A DNA stretch of 64,000 bases from Mesonia ostreae (GTDB lineage Bacteria; Bacteroidota; Bacteroidia; Flavobacteriales; Flavobacteriaceae): contig NZ_JAVRBG010000016.1 in assembly GCF_031845265.1 (NCBI RefSeq), positions 14,550 to 78,549 on the forward strand, read 5' to 3'. Every line of letters begins with the position of its first letter. Within the stretch, counting starts at the first letter, position 1. The notes below the pieces were generated by a model, which did no database searches, was not told the origin of the DNA, and saw only the letters and a list, made by a program, of their open reading frames with translations. A program made the translations under genes and the position numbers. This document shows, one piece after another, positions 33,829-42,770 of this stretch.

Positions 33829-36744
33829 ATGTTGAAGCATTTAATTGTTTTTGCCTGTACCCTTTTTGTCTTTACCTATTCTACAATCTCTATGGCTCAA
33901 AAAATTTCTAATGAAGAAATTGAGAGCAGAATAGCTAACTATAAAGAACTTATACGTGGGCCTTACAAAAAGATAGAATGGTTTTGTGACGATGGCACCA
34001 CTAGAGATTCTAAAGATCCTTGCCCCGATAAAATTGGCGGAATACAACACGCCAGCTATAAAACTGAAATAGAAGAACTTCATAAAAAGAATCACCTTTT
34101 CTTTGCAGATATCTTAGCATATACAGATAAGAATGATTTTTGGGATGCTTCGCAAGATCAGTCTAGATTAAAACAATACATGCTTAATAAATACCTCAAC
34201 CGGGTAGATGATGGTTGGATTATGCGTAGAGCTCAGTTTTACAGAGGTTCTGTACAATCTGAAGATGAACAAGAATGGGGAAAAGACTTTTACAATTGGC
34301 TTTTAACCAGTGATTCTAGGTTGCAGGAAAACTTTTTGCTCATTAAGCAATCTCTTTTAGAAATTCCTCATAATGAAGACACTCCTTATGCGCAAATTAT
34401 GAGAACGCTAAGTAAGACGATTGCCGATGAGAATCCTAAGTTTATGGATATTCGTACCAAAATACACGGCCAACCTACAGAATCTGATATTCAATTGGTA
34501 GAAGATTTTTCTAAAAAACACCAAAAAGAGTTAGATGAAAATGTTATGAATGAGTTGGATTCACTAACTATAGCGATGAAAACTTTCTACGCGCCTGTTA
34601 ACTTATCTAGTTTTAATAAAGATGCAATGGTTTTGCCAAATGAACATTACATAAGAATACAATTAGAAAAATTTGCCGCTACCTCCATAGATTCTTTATC
34701 GCCTATTGAATTGATAGAAGACACTTCTAGTTTAATGTGCGATATTAGAACGCAAATTTATACCGTTAAAAGCCCGTCAGATCGTTTACAAATGTTAGAT
34801 GTTTTAATTGATTTAGAAGCCATTGTTTTTAAGAATTCATCTAAATGGCAACCAAAAACATTACAAGATCAAATTTACAAAGTATATACTTTGGCGCAAG
34901 CTGCAGCAAGCGCGGGATATATTGAGTGGTGGGAATGGAACCAAATAGAAAATCAACTTCAGTTAAACACTATTAAAAACACCAATTTGGAAGAATTAGC
35001 AACTGTAGAAAATGCTGCAAGACGCCAAGTAGAATGGAGCGCTTCGCTAATTAATGCCATTTATGAAGATGACATCACCATATACGCAGGTTTTGAACCT
35101 AAAATTATTGGATTTATAGACAATGCCGTACGCTCTTCTATCGCTTTAAAACTAGGAGAAACCGTAAGTGAATTGAGCGATTTTATAAAAAAAGAAGCTA
35201 AGCTTTCTAATACCTTACTCAATCTTAAAAACCCCAATGATGCTAGAGGACTTAATCCTGGATACGCTAGGGGTAAGTTAATTATCGTAGAAAATGAAGA
35301 TGTAGAGATAAACCCGAATAATATTTATATTTTCCAAAAACCGCCTGCAGATTTAAAACCCGTTGCCGGAATTGCTACCGTAGCAGAAGGAAACTTAGTA
35401 TCTCACGTTCAACTTCTAGCGCGTAATTTAGGTATTCCCAACAGCGTTATTTCTGCTGAAAATTTTAAGGACTTTAAAAAATATGATGAGAAAGAAGTAT
35501 TTTATGCCGTTTCTCCAAAAGGTACCATAGTTTTTAAAGAAGCTACTGCTATGAGCAAGGAAGAAAAAGATCTTTTTGAAGAAAAATCTTCTAATAAGAA
35601 AGAATCTAAAATTGCGGTTCCTATAGATAAAATTAAGTTACAGAAAAACGATTTACTCAATTTAACAGAGATTGATGCTAGAAGTTCTGGTATCTACTGC
35701 GGACCTAAAGCAGCCAACTTAGGGCAGTTAAAAGCCATGTTTCCTAATAATGTGGTGAATGGCTCTGTAATTCCCTTTGGGATTTTTAAAGCACATATGA
35801 ACCAACCTATGCCTTTGCAAAGCGGTTCTTATTGGGATTATTTAAAAGCTACTTTCGCTGAAGCGGAAGAAATGCGCGAAGATCATGTAGATGAATATGA
35901 AATTGAACAATGTCAATTAGACCGACTTTTCCAGCTTCACGATGCGATTCAAGAAATGGAACTTCAGCCGGAATTTGTAAAGAAACTAGAGCAAAGTTTT
36001 CAGCTTAATTTTAATAAGTCTATTGGTGAAATCCCAGTATTTTTACGTAGTGATACCAATATGGAAGACTTAGGTAATTTTACTGGTGCTGGTTTAAACC
36101 TTACCGTATTTAATGTGGTGAATAAAGAAAAAGTGCTTCAAGGAATTCGGGATGTTTGGGCTTCGCCTTATAGCGAAAGAAGCTTTAAATGGAGGCAAAA
36201 ATATTTAACCAATCCAGAAAATGTATTTCCTTCTATTTTAATTATTCCATCGGTAGATGTAGATTATAGCGGCGTTTTAATCACTAAAGGCATTAGCAAT
36301 AACAAAGAAGATGACCTTACCGTTGCATTCAGCAAAGGAGCTGGTGGCGCAGTAGATGGGCAATCGGCAGAATCTTGGCTTATTGAAATGCCTTATGGGG
36401 CTAGCTTAATTTCTCCTTCTCGAGAGAATAACTACAATAGGCTTCCAGAAAACGGAGGTTTAGAGCAAAGGACCACTTCCTTTCATCAATCTATTTTATC
36501 ACAACAAAATATCAATCAAATAAGAGAGTTTTCTAAAAAGATTCGCTTAACAATTCCGCAGAAAACAGAAATTTCTAACACGGGTCCTTATGATGTAGAA
36601 CTAGGTTTTGAAGGTGATAAACTCTGGCTTTTTCAAATACGTCCGTTTGTGGAAAATGACAATGCCTTAAGTTCTTCTTACCTCCAGTCTATAAGTCCAA
36701 AAGTAGATCAAACAAAGACAATTTCTCTAAACACTAATCTCTAG
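33829..36744 (+). CDS. Exported dikinase-like protein (phosphohistidine swivel + PPDK ATP-binding domain)
   Basis: A 971-residue protein with a clear signal peptide (residues 1-24, ending ISMAQ). Residues 25-440 are helical and unrecognised. About 475-575 is a swivelling phosphohistidine domain: NPGYARGKLIIVEN, then TVAEGNLVSHVQLLARNLGI with His526 in the catalytic position. About 615-935 is a PPDK/PEP-synthase ATP-binding domain: YCGPKAANLGQLKAMFP, FLRSDTNMEDLGNFTGAGL and the C-terminal DVELGFEGDKLWLFQIRPF. The PEP/pyruvate barrel is absent. Domain order resembles glucan water dikinases, so it may phosphorylate a polymer or small molecule in the periplasm. It forms an operon with the serine hydrolase 3 bp downstream. 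Confidence 0.8.
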   Translation: MLKHLIVFACTLFVFTYSTISMAQKISNEEIESRIANYKELIRGPYKKIEWFCDDGTTRDSKDPCPDKIGGIQHASYKTEIEELHKKNHLFFADILAYTDKNDFWDASQDQSRLKQYMLNKYLNRVDDGWIMRRAQFYRGSVQSEDEQEWGKDFYNWLLTSDSRLQENFLLIKQSLLEIPHNEDTPYAQIMRTLSKTIADENPKFMDIRTKIHGQPTESDIQLVEDFSKKHQKELDENVMNELDSLTIAMKTFYAPVNLSSFNKDAMVLPNEHYIRIQLEKFAATSIDSLSPIELIEDTSSLMCDIRTQIYTVKSPSDRLQMLDVLIDLEAIVFKNSSKWQPKTLQDQIYKVYTLAQAAASAGYIEWWEWNQIENQLQLNTIKNTNLEELATVENAARRQVEWSASLINAIYEDDITIYAGFEPKIIGFIDNAVRSSIALKLGETVSELSDFIKKEAKLSNTLLNLKNPNDARGLNPGYARGKLIIVENEDVEINPNNIYIFQKPPADLKPVAGIATVAEGNLVSHVQLLARNLGIPNSVISAENFKDFKKYDEKEVFYAVSPKGTIVFKEATAMSKEEKDLFEEKSSNKKESKIAVPIDKIKLQKNDLLNLTEIDARSSGIYCGPKAANLGQLKAMFPNNVVNGSVIPFGIFKAHMNQPMPLQSGSYWDYLKATFAEAEEMREDHVDEYEIEQCQLDRLFQLHDAIQEMELQPEFVKKLEQSFQLNFNKSIGEIPVFLRSDTNMEDLGNFTGAGLNLTVFNVVNKEKVLQGIRDVWASPYSERSFKWRQKYLTNPENVFPSILIIPSVDVDYSGVLITKGISNNKEDDLTVAFSKGAGGAVDGQSAESWLIEMPYGASLISPSRENNYNRLPENGGLEQRTTSFHQSILSQQNINQIREFSKKIRLTIPQKTEISNTGPYDVELGFEGDKLWLFQIRPFVENDNALSSSYLQSISPKVDQTKTISLNTNL

Positions 36745-36747
36745 TTT

Positions 36748-38016
36748 ATGAATATTTTTAATAAAATAACGCTTACTTTTTTAGTCATCTCTACTAGTAT
36801 TATGGGAGGCTTGTATTCCTTTTATCCAATAGACGGTTACTCCTCTACCAAGATTGCTAGACTTGCCCGTTTAGAGAAAATAGCCAACGATACTACCCAA
36901 ACCTTAAAATTACCAAATGGAGCTTTATTACCGCTTAATTGTATAGAATTACAGTTAACGGAGCGTAAAGAAGATTCTGTAAATGCAATCTTAACGGAAG
37001 ATAAAGCTTTCGCTGAAAAGCTAAAAAAAGTTGTCCCATCGGGTAATTATTCACTTACGGTTTTGGATATGACCAATCCTAAAGAGTTGAAATACGCCGA
37101 ACATAAAGAATCTATAGGCTATCAACCTGGTAGCGTTGGTAAATTAGCAGTAGTTACAGCTCTTTTTAAGCAATTGCACGATATCTGTCCAGAGTCTTGG
37201 GATGCTAGAACTGCTTTACTAAAAAATAAAGTGGTAAGAGCTGGCGAATGGGCAATTTATGACCACCATACGGTTCCTGTTTACGATATAGAAAACGATA
37301 AATTGGTAAAAAGAAAAGTTACAACAGAAGATGAATTTAGCTTGTATGAGTGGTTAGACCACACTGTATCTGTAAGCAACAATGGCGCTACCAATGTAGT
37401 GTGGCGAGAAGCATTATTAATGGCTGCTTTTAAAGACAAATATGAATATTTAACTCAAGAAGAAATAGATACATATTTTAAAGACACTCCAAAAAAAGAG
37501 CTTACTTTATTAGCGAATAAAATTGTAAATGAACCTTTAAGAGACATAGGTATAAGTAAAGATGAGTGGCGATTGGGAAGCTTTTTTACATCTGGCGCTA
37601 ATAAATTTGTAGGCGATATTGGTGGTAGTATTGGCACTCCGCTTGGTTTAATGAAATATTTGGTAACCTTAGAGCAAGGGAACCTAATCGATGAAAACTC
37701 TAGCTTAGAGATTAAACGCTTATTGTATTTAACCGATAGAAGAATTAGATATGCTTATTCTTCAAGAATTAAAGATGCAGCCGTTTATTTTAAATCGGGT
37801 AGTTTATATTCTTGCGATAGATCTAATGGACAAAGCTGCGGAAAATACGCCGGAAATGTATATAATTATATGAATTCTGTTGCCATTGTAGAGCATCCTA
37901 ACGGCAAAAAATATATGGTTTGTTTAATGACCAACGTCCTAAGAAAAAATTCTGCTTATGACCACATGGCTTTGGCATCTAGGATTGATGAGGTTATTAA
38001 TGAGGAAGAAATCTAA
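36748..38016 (+). CDS. Serine hydrolase of class A beta-lactamase fold
   Basis: A 422-residue envelope protein with an N-terminal signal or anchor (residues 8-27). The three active-site motifs of the penicillin-recognising fold are present: SVGK with nucleophile Ser129 and Lys132, SNN at 210-212, and KSG at 349-351. Inserts make it longer than a true class A beta-lactamase (about 290 residues), and no ExxLN omega-loop motif is evident, so antibiotic hydrolysis is doubtful. It is co-transcribed with the dikinase-like gene and overlaps the end of the convergent transporter gene by 4 bp. A peptidoglycan or ester substrate is possible. Confidence 0.75.
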   Translation: MNIFNKITLTFLVISTSIMGGLYSFYPIDGYSSTKIARLARLEKIANDTTQTLKLPNGALLPLNCIELQLTERKEDSVNAILTEDKAFAEKLKKVVPSGNYSLTVLDMTNPKELKYAEHKESIGYQPGSVGKLAVVTALFKQLHDICPESWDARTALLKNKVVRAGEWAIYDHHTVPVYDIENDKLVKRKVTTEDEFSLYEWLDHTVSVSNNGATNVVWREALLMAAFKDKYEYLTQEEIDTYFKDTPKKELTLLANKIVNEPLRDIGISKDEWRLGSFFTSGANKFVGDIGGSIGTPLGLMKYLVTLEQGNLIDENSSLEIKRLLYLTDRRIRYAYSSRIKDAAVYFKSGSLYSCDRSNGQSCGKYAGNVYNYMNSVAIVEHPNGKKYMVCLMTNVLRKNSAYDHMALASRIDEVINEEEI

Positions 38017-40835
38017 TCTACTTTCTTTAAATTTTCTACTGCTAAGGCGGCAAAATTTCTAATGCGAATATCTTTATCGGTTACCATGCGGTGCACTAGT
38101 TTTAAATAGTTTTTGTCTTCAATATGTCTCAATAAATATAAAACTGCCAATTTTATTCGTACATCCTTTCCTTTTAGTAACATCTGAAAACACCTGTATT
38201 CACTAGGAACTTCTATCAAACTAGAGTCCAACTCTTCATTGCTAGCGCTAAGAATAGTGTTTTCTACCAAAGGCAATAAGGTATGTCTTAAATTAGGCTG
38301 CAAAAGTGTATCTAGAAATTCGATTGCATTGGCACGTACTTCTTGCTTTTCGCTTTTAATTCCCAGGTATGCAATGTTAACATCCTTAGAATTATACTCT
38401 AGCTCTAACAAAGTGAAAATTTGTTGTAAGCCATGATCTAGGCGCTTCTCTAAAATTTCAATCAGGCTATTTCTGGCAGAAAATTCTTCCATTTCACTAT
38501 CGCCAACCAATTCTAATCTATAATTTTTGGTAATCTTCTTCTGCAACTCCATCGCAATTAAAGTATTATGATACAGCTTGCATTCTGACAAAATCAATCG
38601 CACCACATCCTTTTTACTGAATTTTAGGCCTTTGTTCTTCTCTTTCATAACTTGCAGAGCCTTAGCAGCTTCCAAGCGAATGATGATATCTTTATTCCGC
38701 AGCAGCATAAACAACGTATTTACGCTTTCTTGGTTATTAAACCTAGATAAGATATTAGGTACAAAGCGTTTGGCATTTTCTGAAATTAAATTATTTTTTA
38801 AACGCTTCAGCAGCATCTTTATCACCCCAGAACCATACTGATGTAGTGCTTCTTCTGCATTTTCCCTAAATTCTTTTGTTTCAAGAAAACTTAACAAATC
38901 ATCTATAAAAAGAATGTGAGCGCTATACCCAGAGGCTTCAATCGCGGCTTTAATTACTTCGTCATTTCTATTGTTGAAATGTGCTTTGATAAAAGAATAA
39001 TACTTAGGTATTCCCGAAAAACCTATCGCCTTGATCAACTCTACGGTTTCTTGAATCCTGTGATGATCGCTGGGAAGATTCACCGATTCTATACTTTTTT
39101 CTAATCTTCTATCCAAACTATAGCGCTCTGCCAATTTTTGATTATCCCGAGATTCTTTAGCTAAACAAAATAAGGCTGCAGAAGAAATGTATTGATTTTC
39201 CTGATTAAGATAGGTGTCAAAAATTTTTAAGTCGTTGATATCTGTATGTGTAAGTAAATACTGCATGGCCGCCAAAACAACCTCATCGTCTTTTTGATTG
39301 ACTAATTTTTCTACTTTCTCTACCGCTGTCCCCTTATCGAGTAAATATAAATTTCTAATGGCTGCTGCTTTTACAGCTACGGAAGAATGATCTAAAAGAG
39401 AAACCACCTCGTTTTTTAAACGTTTGTCTTTAATTTCATTAATCTTACTTAGCATATACAAAATCTCTGACTCCTCCCCTTCTTGCAATACTTTTAAAAT
39501 GGTGGCATTGGTAGAAATGTGACTTCCTTTTTTCCTTTTATTGAAATGATGATTGTTGCTGAAGTTAATCAGGTTTTGTCTAAAAGACTGAAAGTAGGTT
39601 TTTCTAACCCTATAGATAAAGTAAAACCAAATCAGAACCAGTGCTAAAATGAGTAGAGAAACTTGAACAGGTCCAAAATCCAAACCTTTAATCACAAAAA
39701 TAAGCAAACATCCTGCGATTCCTGTGGCAATACTATCTACTACGACATCTATAAAAGATTTCGTCTTGTTTTTAATATCTGTAGGCACTGGAAGCACCAA
39801 CATTTCTGAAGCCGCTTTATTGATAGATTGTTTTAAACTTCCATCAACAGATTTCATTAAGATTACTACCCAAAGCTCTGGAAAAATAATAAAAACCCCA
39901 ACCGCTATCAATATCCCAACCGGAAGAAGAATTAAGGTAGATGCTACTCCCCAAACTCCCACAATTTTACGTGTTAGGAAAAGTTGAATCATCAAAGAAG
40001 CAAGATTGAAAGTGGAGAACCAAAACCCAAAGAAGGATGCTAAATCATCAGAATCTGTGATTGCTTTGGAGGCTAAATCACTAAATTGAAAATCTACTAG
40101 TTTTGCGGTAATCACACTAACTCCCACAATTCCTGCGATATACGTTAAGTGTTTGGATTTTAAAATGAGTTTAAAGGAAGATTCATTGGTGGCATAAGAA
40201 CGTTGCTTTTGTCTAAAGTAACCAAGGGTTTTTATTTTCTTCCTCCAGATATAGTGCAGCAATGGAATACATCCCAATAAGATGAGAGAGGCAACTACCA
40301 TCAAGTTATCATTCCCTATAGAAGGTGCCAAAAGATTGGTAAGATAACCTCCAAAAATTCCTCCTGTAATTGCACCTGCACCAATAAATCCGAAAAGCCG
40401 TTTTGCTTCCCGAATATTAAACACCAAATTGGCTAAAACCCAAAATTGTGAGGTGGTAAGCAAAGCAAAAATTGCAACCCAAACATAATAGAAATATAGC
40501 AACTCTGTTGAGAAGTAATCGTAGTTGAGCAGTAATTTTAAAGAAAGAAAAATTGCCGCGGAAACCATTAAAGTCGCCGTAACAATTTTTAATAAAGAGA
40601 ATCTTTTGAGCGCTTGATTATAAAAAAAAGAACTTCCTATGGCTACCAAAGCTACAAGAAGGTAGGCATTTGGTAAAGCATCTGAAGTTAATTGAGATAA
40701 AAACAACGCATTAATAGTAGGTTTGACTATCAATAGCGTTGTGATTATTAAAAATATATAGAGTTGCATTAGTAGCGAAATCCTTACTTCGCCGCTCCGA
40801 ATTCCAAAACTCTTTTGTAAAAAAATCTTAATCAT
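38013..40835 (-). CDS. ATP/ADP-translocase-type (NTT/Npt) transporter fused to HEAT repeats
   Basis: A 940-residue protein. Residues 20-430 hold about 12 membrane segments with nucleotide-transporter (TLC/Npt) features: FWVLANLVFNIREAKRLFGF, IGAGAITGGIFGGYLTNLL and the block SVDGSLKQSINKAASEMLVL, PVPTDIKNKTKSFIDVVVDS. The family is best known for ATP/ADP exchange in Chlamydia, Rickettsia and plastids. Residues 460-940 are HEAT-type helical repeats (VVSLLDHSSVAVKAAAIRNL, NKDIIIRLEAAKALQVM, KDIRIRNFAALAVENL), probably cytoplasmic. It lies 9 bp downstream of a serine hydrolase gene and is convergent with the exported dikinase operon. Confidence 0.8.
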   Translation of the reverse strand: MIKIFLQKSFGIRSGEVRISLLMQLYIFLIITTLLIVKPTINALFLSQLTSDALPNAYLLVALVAIGSSFFYNQALKRFSLLKIVTATLMVSAAIFLSLKLLLNYDYFSTELLYFYYVWVAIFALLTTSQFWVLANLVFNIREAKRLFGFIGAGAITGGIFGGYLTNLLAPSIGNDNLMVVASLILLGCIPLLHYIWRKKIKTLGYFRQKQRSYATNESSFKLILKSKHLTYIAGIVGVSVITAKLVDFQFSDLASKAITDSDDLASFFGFWFSTFNLASLMIQLFLTRKIVGVWGVASTLILLPVGILIAVGVFIIFPELWVVILMKSVDGSLKQSINKAASEMLVLPVPTDIKNKTKSFIDVVVDSIATGIAGCLLIFVIKGLDFGPVQVSLLILALVLIWFYFIYRVRKTYFQSFRQNLINFSNNHHFNKRKKGSHISTNATILKVLQEGEESEILYMLSKINEIKDKRLKNEVVSLLDHSSVAVKAAAIRNLYLLDKGTAVEKVEKLVNQKDDEVVLAAMQYLLTHTDINDLKIFDTYLNQENQYISSAALFCLAKESRDNQKLAERYSLDRRLEKSIESVNLPSDHHRIQETVELIKAIGFSGIPKYYSFIKAHFNNRNDEVIKAAIEASGYSAHILFIDDLLSFLETKEFRENAEEALHQYGSGVIKMLLKRLKNNLISENAKRFVPNILSRFNNQESVNTLFMLLRNKDIIIRLEAAKALQVMKEKNKGLKFSKKDVVRLILSECKLYHNTLIAMELQKKITKNYRLELVGDSEMEEFSARNSLIEILEKRLDHGLQQIFTLLELEYNSKDVNIAYLGIKSEKQEVRANAIEFLDTLLQPNLRHTLLPLVENTILSASNEELDSSLIEVPSEYRCFQMLLKGKDVRIKLAVLYLLRHIEDKNYLKLVHRMVTDKDIRIRNFAALAVENLKKVD

Positions 40836-40844
40836 TTAAGGAAA

Positions 40845-41771
40845 CTATGTAGTCTCCAAAGAACGTGATTTTTTAATAACTTTTTCAATTGGTTCCACTA
40901 AATCTCTTATAATTTGTTCACCATTAGCGTCTTCTATCAACGCTACAAGAATATATTTCCTTCCATCCTTTCCCCAAACTAACACAGAGTCGGCGTGGTA
41001 ATTTTTCCAAGAACCCGATTTTCTAAATACACGAGCCTCTGGAGCTATTCTGTCTAAAGTATTTACAAATTTATGATGTAAGTTAGAATCTTCCATAATA
41101 TCCAGCATCTGCTTAGACTTATCCTGAGAAACCAAGTTACCAGTAAGCATTTTGTAATAGAATCTACATACTTGCTTTACGGTAGCGGCGTGACTTAATC
41201 CTTTTAAAGGGTCTGGGTTTCTTGCACCAGAGGCTGCATAACGCTTTCCTACCCAAAGACCACCACCTTGTGCTTCATCATACAACTTGTAAGCCGGACT
41301 TTGAAGTACGTCTGCTATTTTTTTATATCCCAATCTATCAATCATCCTAGTAGAAGCATGATTATCTGAGCGATTGATCATCGCTTTAAGATCTTTCTTT
41401 ACGGCATCACTTTCTTCCAATTCACATTTTTCTATAGCATCCATAGAAGCTAAAAGAATAGCGATTTTTGGTAAGCTCGCCGCATACATCATTTCTGTAC
41501 TATTGATTCCAGCATAGTTGGCTTCGTAAACATTATTCAAATCAACAACACCAATAGACATTTTCTTATTGTCAATTAATCTTTTCCATTTAGGATTACT
41601 CAAAATTTCATCTTCTAACAACACTTGTAACGGTGCAGCTGATGCCTCTTTTAGAGGAACAATTTTTTTGAAATCTGTAAAGGGGAGAGCACTTTGTTGT
41701 GCTAAGGCAGAAAAAGCAGAAGAGAAAACGGTTAAGGTAAGTAAGATTTGGACAAAATTTCTTTTTAACAT
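40845..41771 (-). CDS. Serine hydrolase of class A beta-lactamase fold
   Basis: A 308-residue exported protein with signal peptide (residues 1-25, ending SALAQQ). The motifs are SLPK with Ser99 and Lys102, SDN at 135-137, and KSG at 251-253 (FRKSGSWKNYHAD). Length fits the fold closely. The region after SDN lacks a clear ExxLN general-base motif, so I call it a serine hydrolase and not a resistance enzyme. It heads a two-gene minus-strand unit with the nucleotide transporter and resembles the hydrolase in the facing operon, which suggests both belong to one system. Confidence 0.78.
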   Translation of the reverse strand: MLKRNFVQILLTLTVFSSAFSALAQQSALPFTDFKKIVPLKEASAAPLQVLLEDEILSNPKWKRLIDNKKMSIGVVDLNNVYEANYAGINSTEMMYAASLPKIAILLASMDAIEKCELEESDAVKKDLKAMINRSDNHASTRMIDRLGYKKIADVLQSPAYKLYDEAQGGGLWVGKRYAASGARNPDPLKGLSHAATVKQVCRFYYKMLTGNLVSQDKSKQMLDIMEDSNLHHKFVNTLDRIAPEARVFRKSGSWKNYHADSVLVWGKDGRKYILVALIEDANGEQIIRDLVEPIEKVIKKSRSLETT

Positions 41772-41916
41772 ATAGTAAGTTTTGCTTAATTAATTATTAT
41801 TCAAATTTAATTAAATGTTAATCATAACCAATTGAAAATTAGTTTTTAACATCTGTATCAATAACTACAAGCATCCTGCCATAGTATAAAATTGATGTTA
41901 AAATTTAAAATAAATT

Positions 41917-42723
41917 TTACTCCTTATAGCTATATCTTCTTTGTTCATTTAATTTTTCTTGCTCTAAGAGAACTTCTTTAGGGATTACTTTTACGAAAGA
42001 AGAATGCTGTTCTATTGCCATTTCGAGCCTTTCAATAATGCTTTCTACAGATTCTTCATCGGTAAACTCCATAGGCTCTTTAATCACTATAGATTGTAAG
42101 ATTCCTTTTTTCTTGACTCTAATTCCTTTTTTATCGAAAGATCTTCTAAACCCGTCAATGACAATAGGTACCACCACCGGATTATATTTTCTAATAATAT
42201 GAACCGTTCCTTTTCGTATAGGTTTCCAAGGTTTGGTCGTTCCTTGAGGGAAGGTAATCACCCAACCGTCATCTAAAGCAGTTCCAATACTGGTGATATC
42301 GCTCATTTTCACTTGGCGGTTTACATCTTTCCCTTTATCTCTCCAAGTTCGTTCCACAGTAATTGCGCCCGCATATGAAAAAATTCTTGCCAATACTCCA
42401 GCTCTCATGGTCTCTCTGGCGGCGATGTAATAGAGGTTTAATTTAGGATTCCATAAATACATTACATTTTTTATGGAGTTTGTCCTTCCGCTTAAACTAG
42501 CATTAAAGACGTGAAACATCGCTACTACATCTGCAAAATAGGTTTGGTGATTGGAGATAAAAAGCACATTTCTATCTGGAAGGTCTTTTATAATTTCAGA
42601 TCCTTCAATTTGTAATTGATTAAATCCGCGGTAACGACGATGCGTAATTACACCTAAAATTCTAATGATCCATTTTTTTATAAATAAAAGGTGACCAAAA
42701 GGACTTCTTTTGAATAATCCCAT
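41917..42723 (-). CDS. 1-acyl-sn-glycerol-3-phosphate acyltransferase family protein
   Basis: A 268-residue PlsC-family acyltransferase, expected to add the second acyl chain to lysophosphatidic acid at the inner face of the membrane. Motif I reads NHQTYFAD, with five residues between His59 and Asp65 where the usual motif has four; motif III appears as FPQGTTKPW (usual FPEGT). An N-terminal amphipathic/membrane segment (residues 10-27) is present. The relaxed motifs are in keeping with a Bacteroidota subgroup, and the substrate could be another acyl acceptor. The gene ends about 145 bp before the serine hydrolase start. Confidence 0.82.
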   Translation of the reverse strand: MGLFKRSPFGHLLFIKKWIIRILGVITHRRYRGFNQLQIEGSEIIKDLPDRNVLFISNHQTYFADVVAMFHVFNASLSGRTNSIKNVMYLWNPKLNLYYIAARETMRAGVLARIFSYAGAITVERTWRDKGKDVNRQVKMSDITSIGTALDDGWVITFPQGTTKPWKPIRKGTVHIIRKYNPVVVPIVIDGFRRSFDKKGIRVKKKGILQSIVIKEPMEFTDEESVESIIERLEMAIEQHSSFVKVIPKEVLLEQEKLNEQRRYSYKE

Positions 42724-42770
42724 AGTTATTTTTTAAATTTAAAAGACGGCTAATATACAAAAAGCGTTCT

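Noticed and set aside
33829..36744. PEP synthase or pyruvate phosphate dikinase of central metabolism
   Set aside because: The PEP/pyruvate barrel is absent and a signal peptide is present.
36748..41771. Beta-lactamase antibiotic-resistance genes
   Set aside because: The SxxK, SxN and KSG motifs exist in both hydrolases, but the ExxLN general-base motif is not evident, and the context is not that of resistance.
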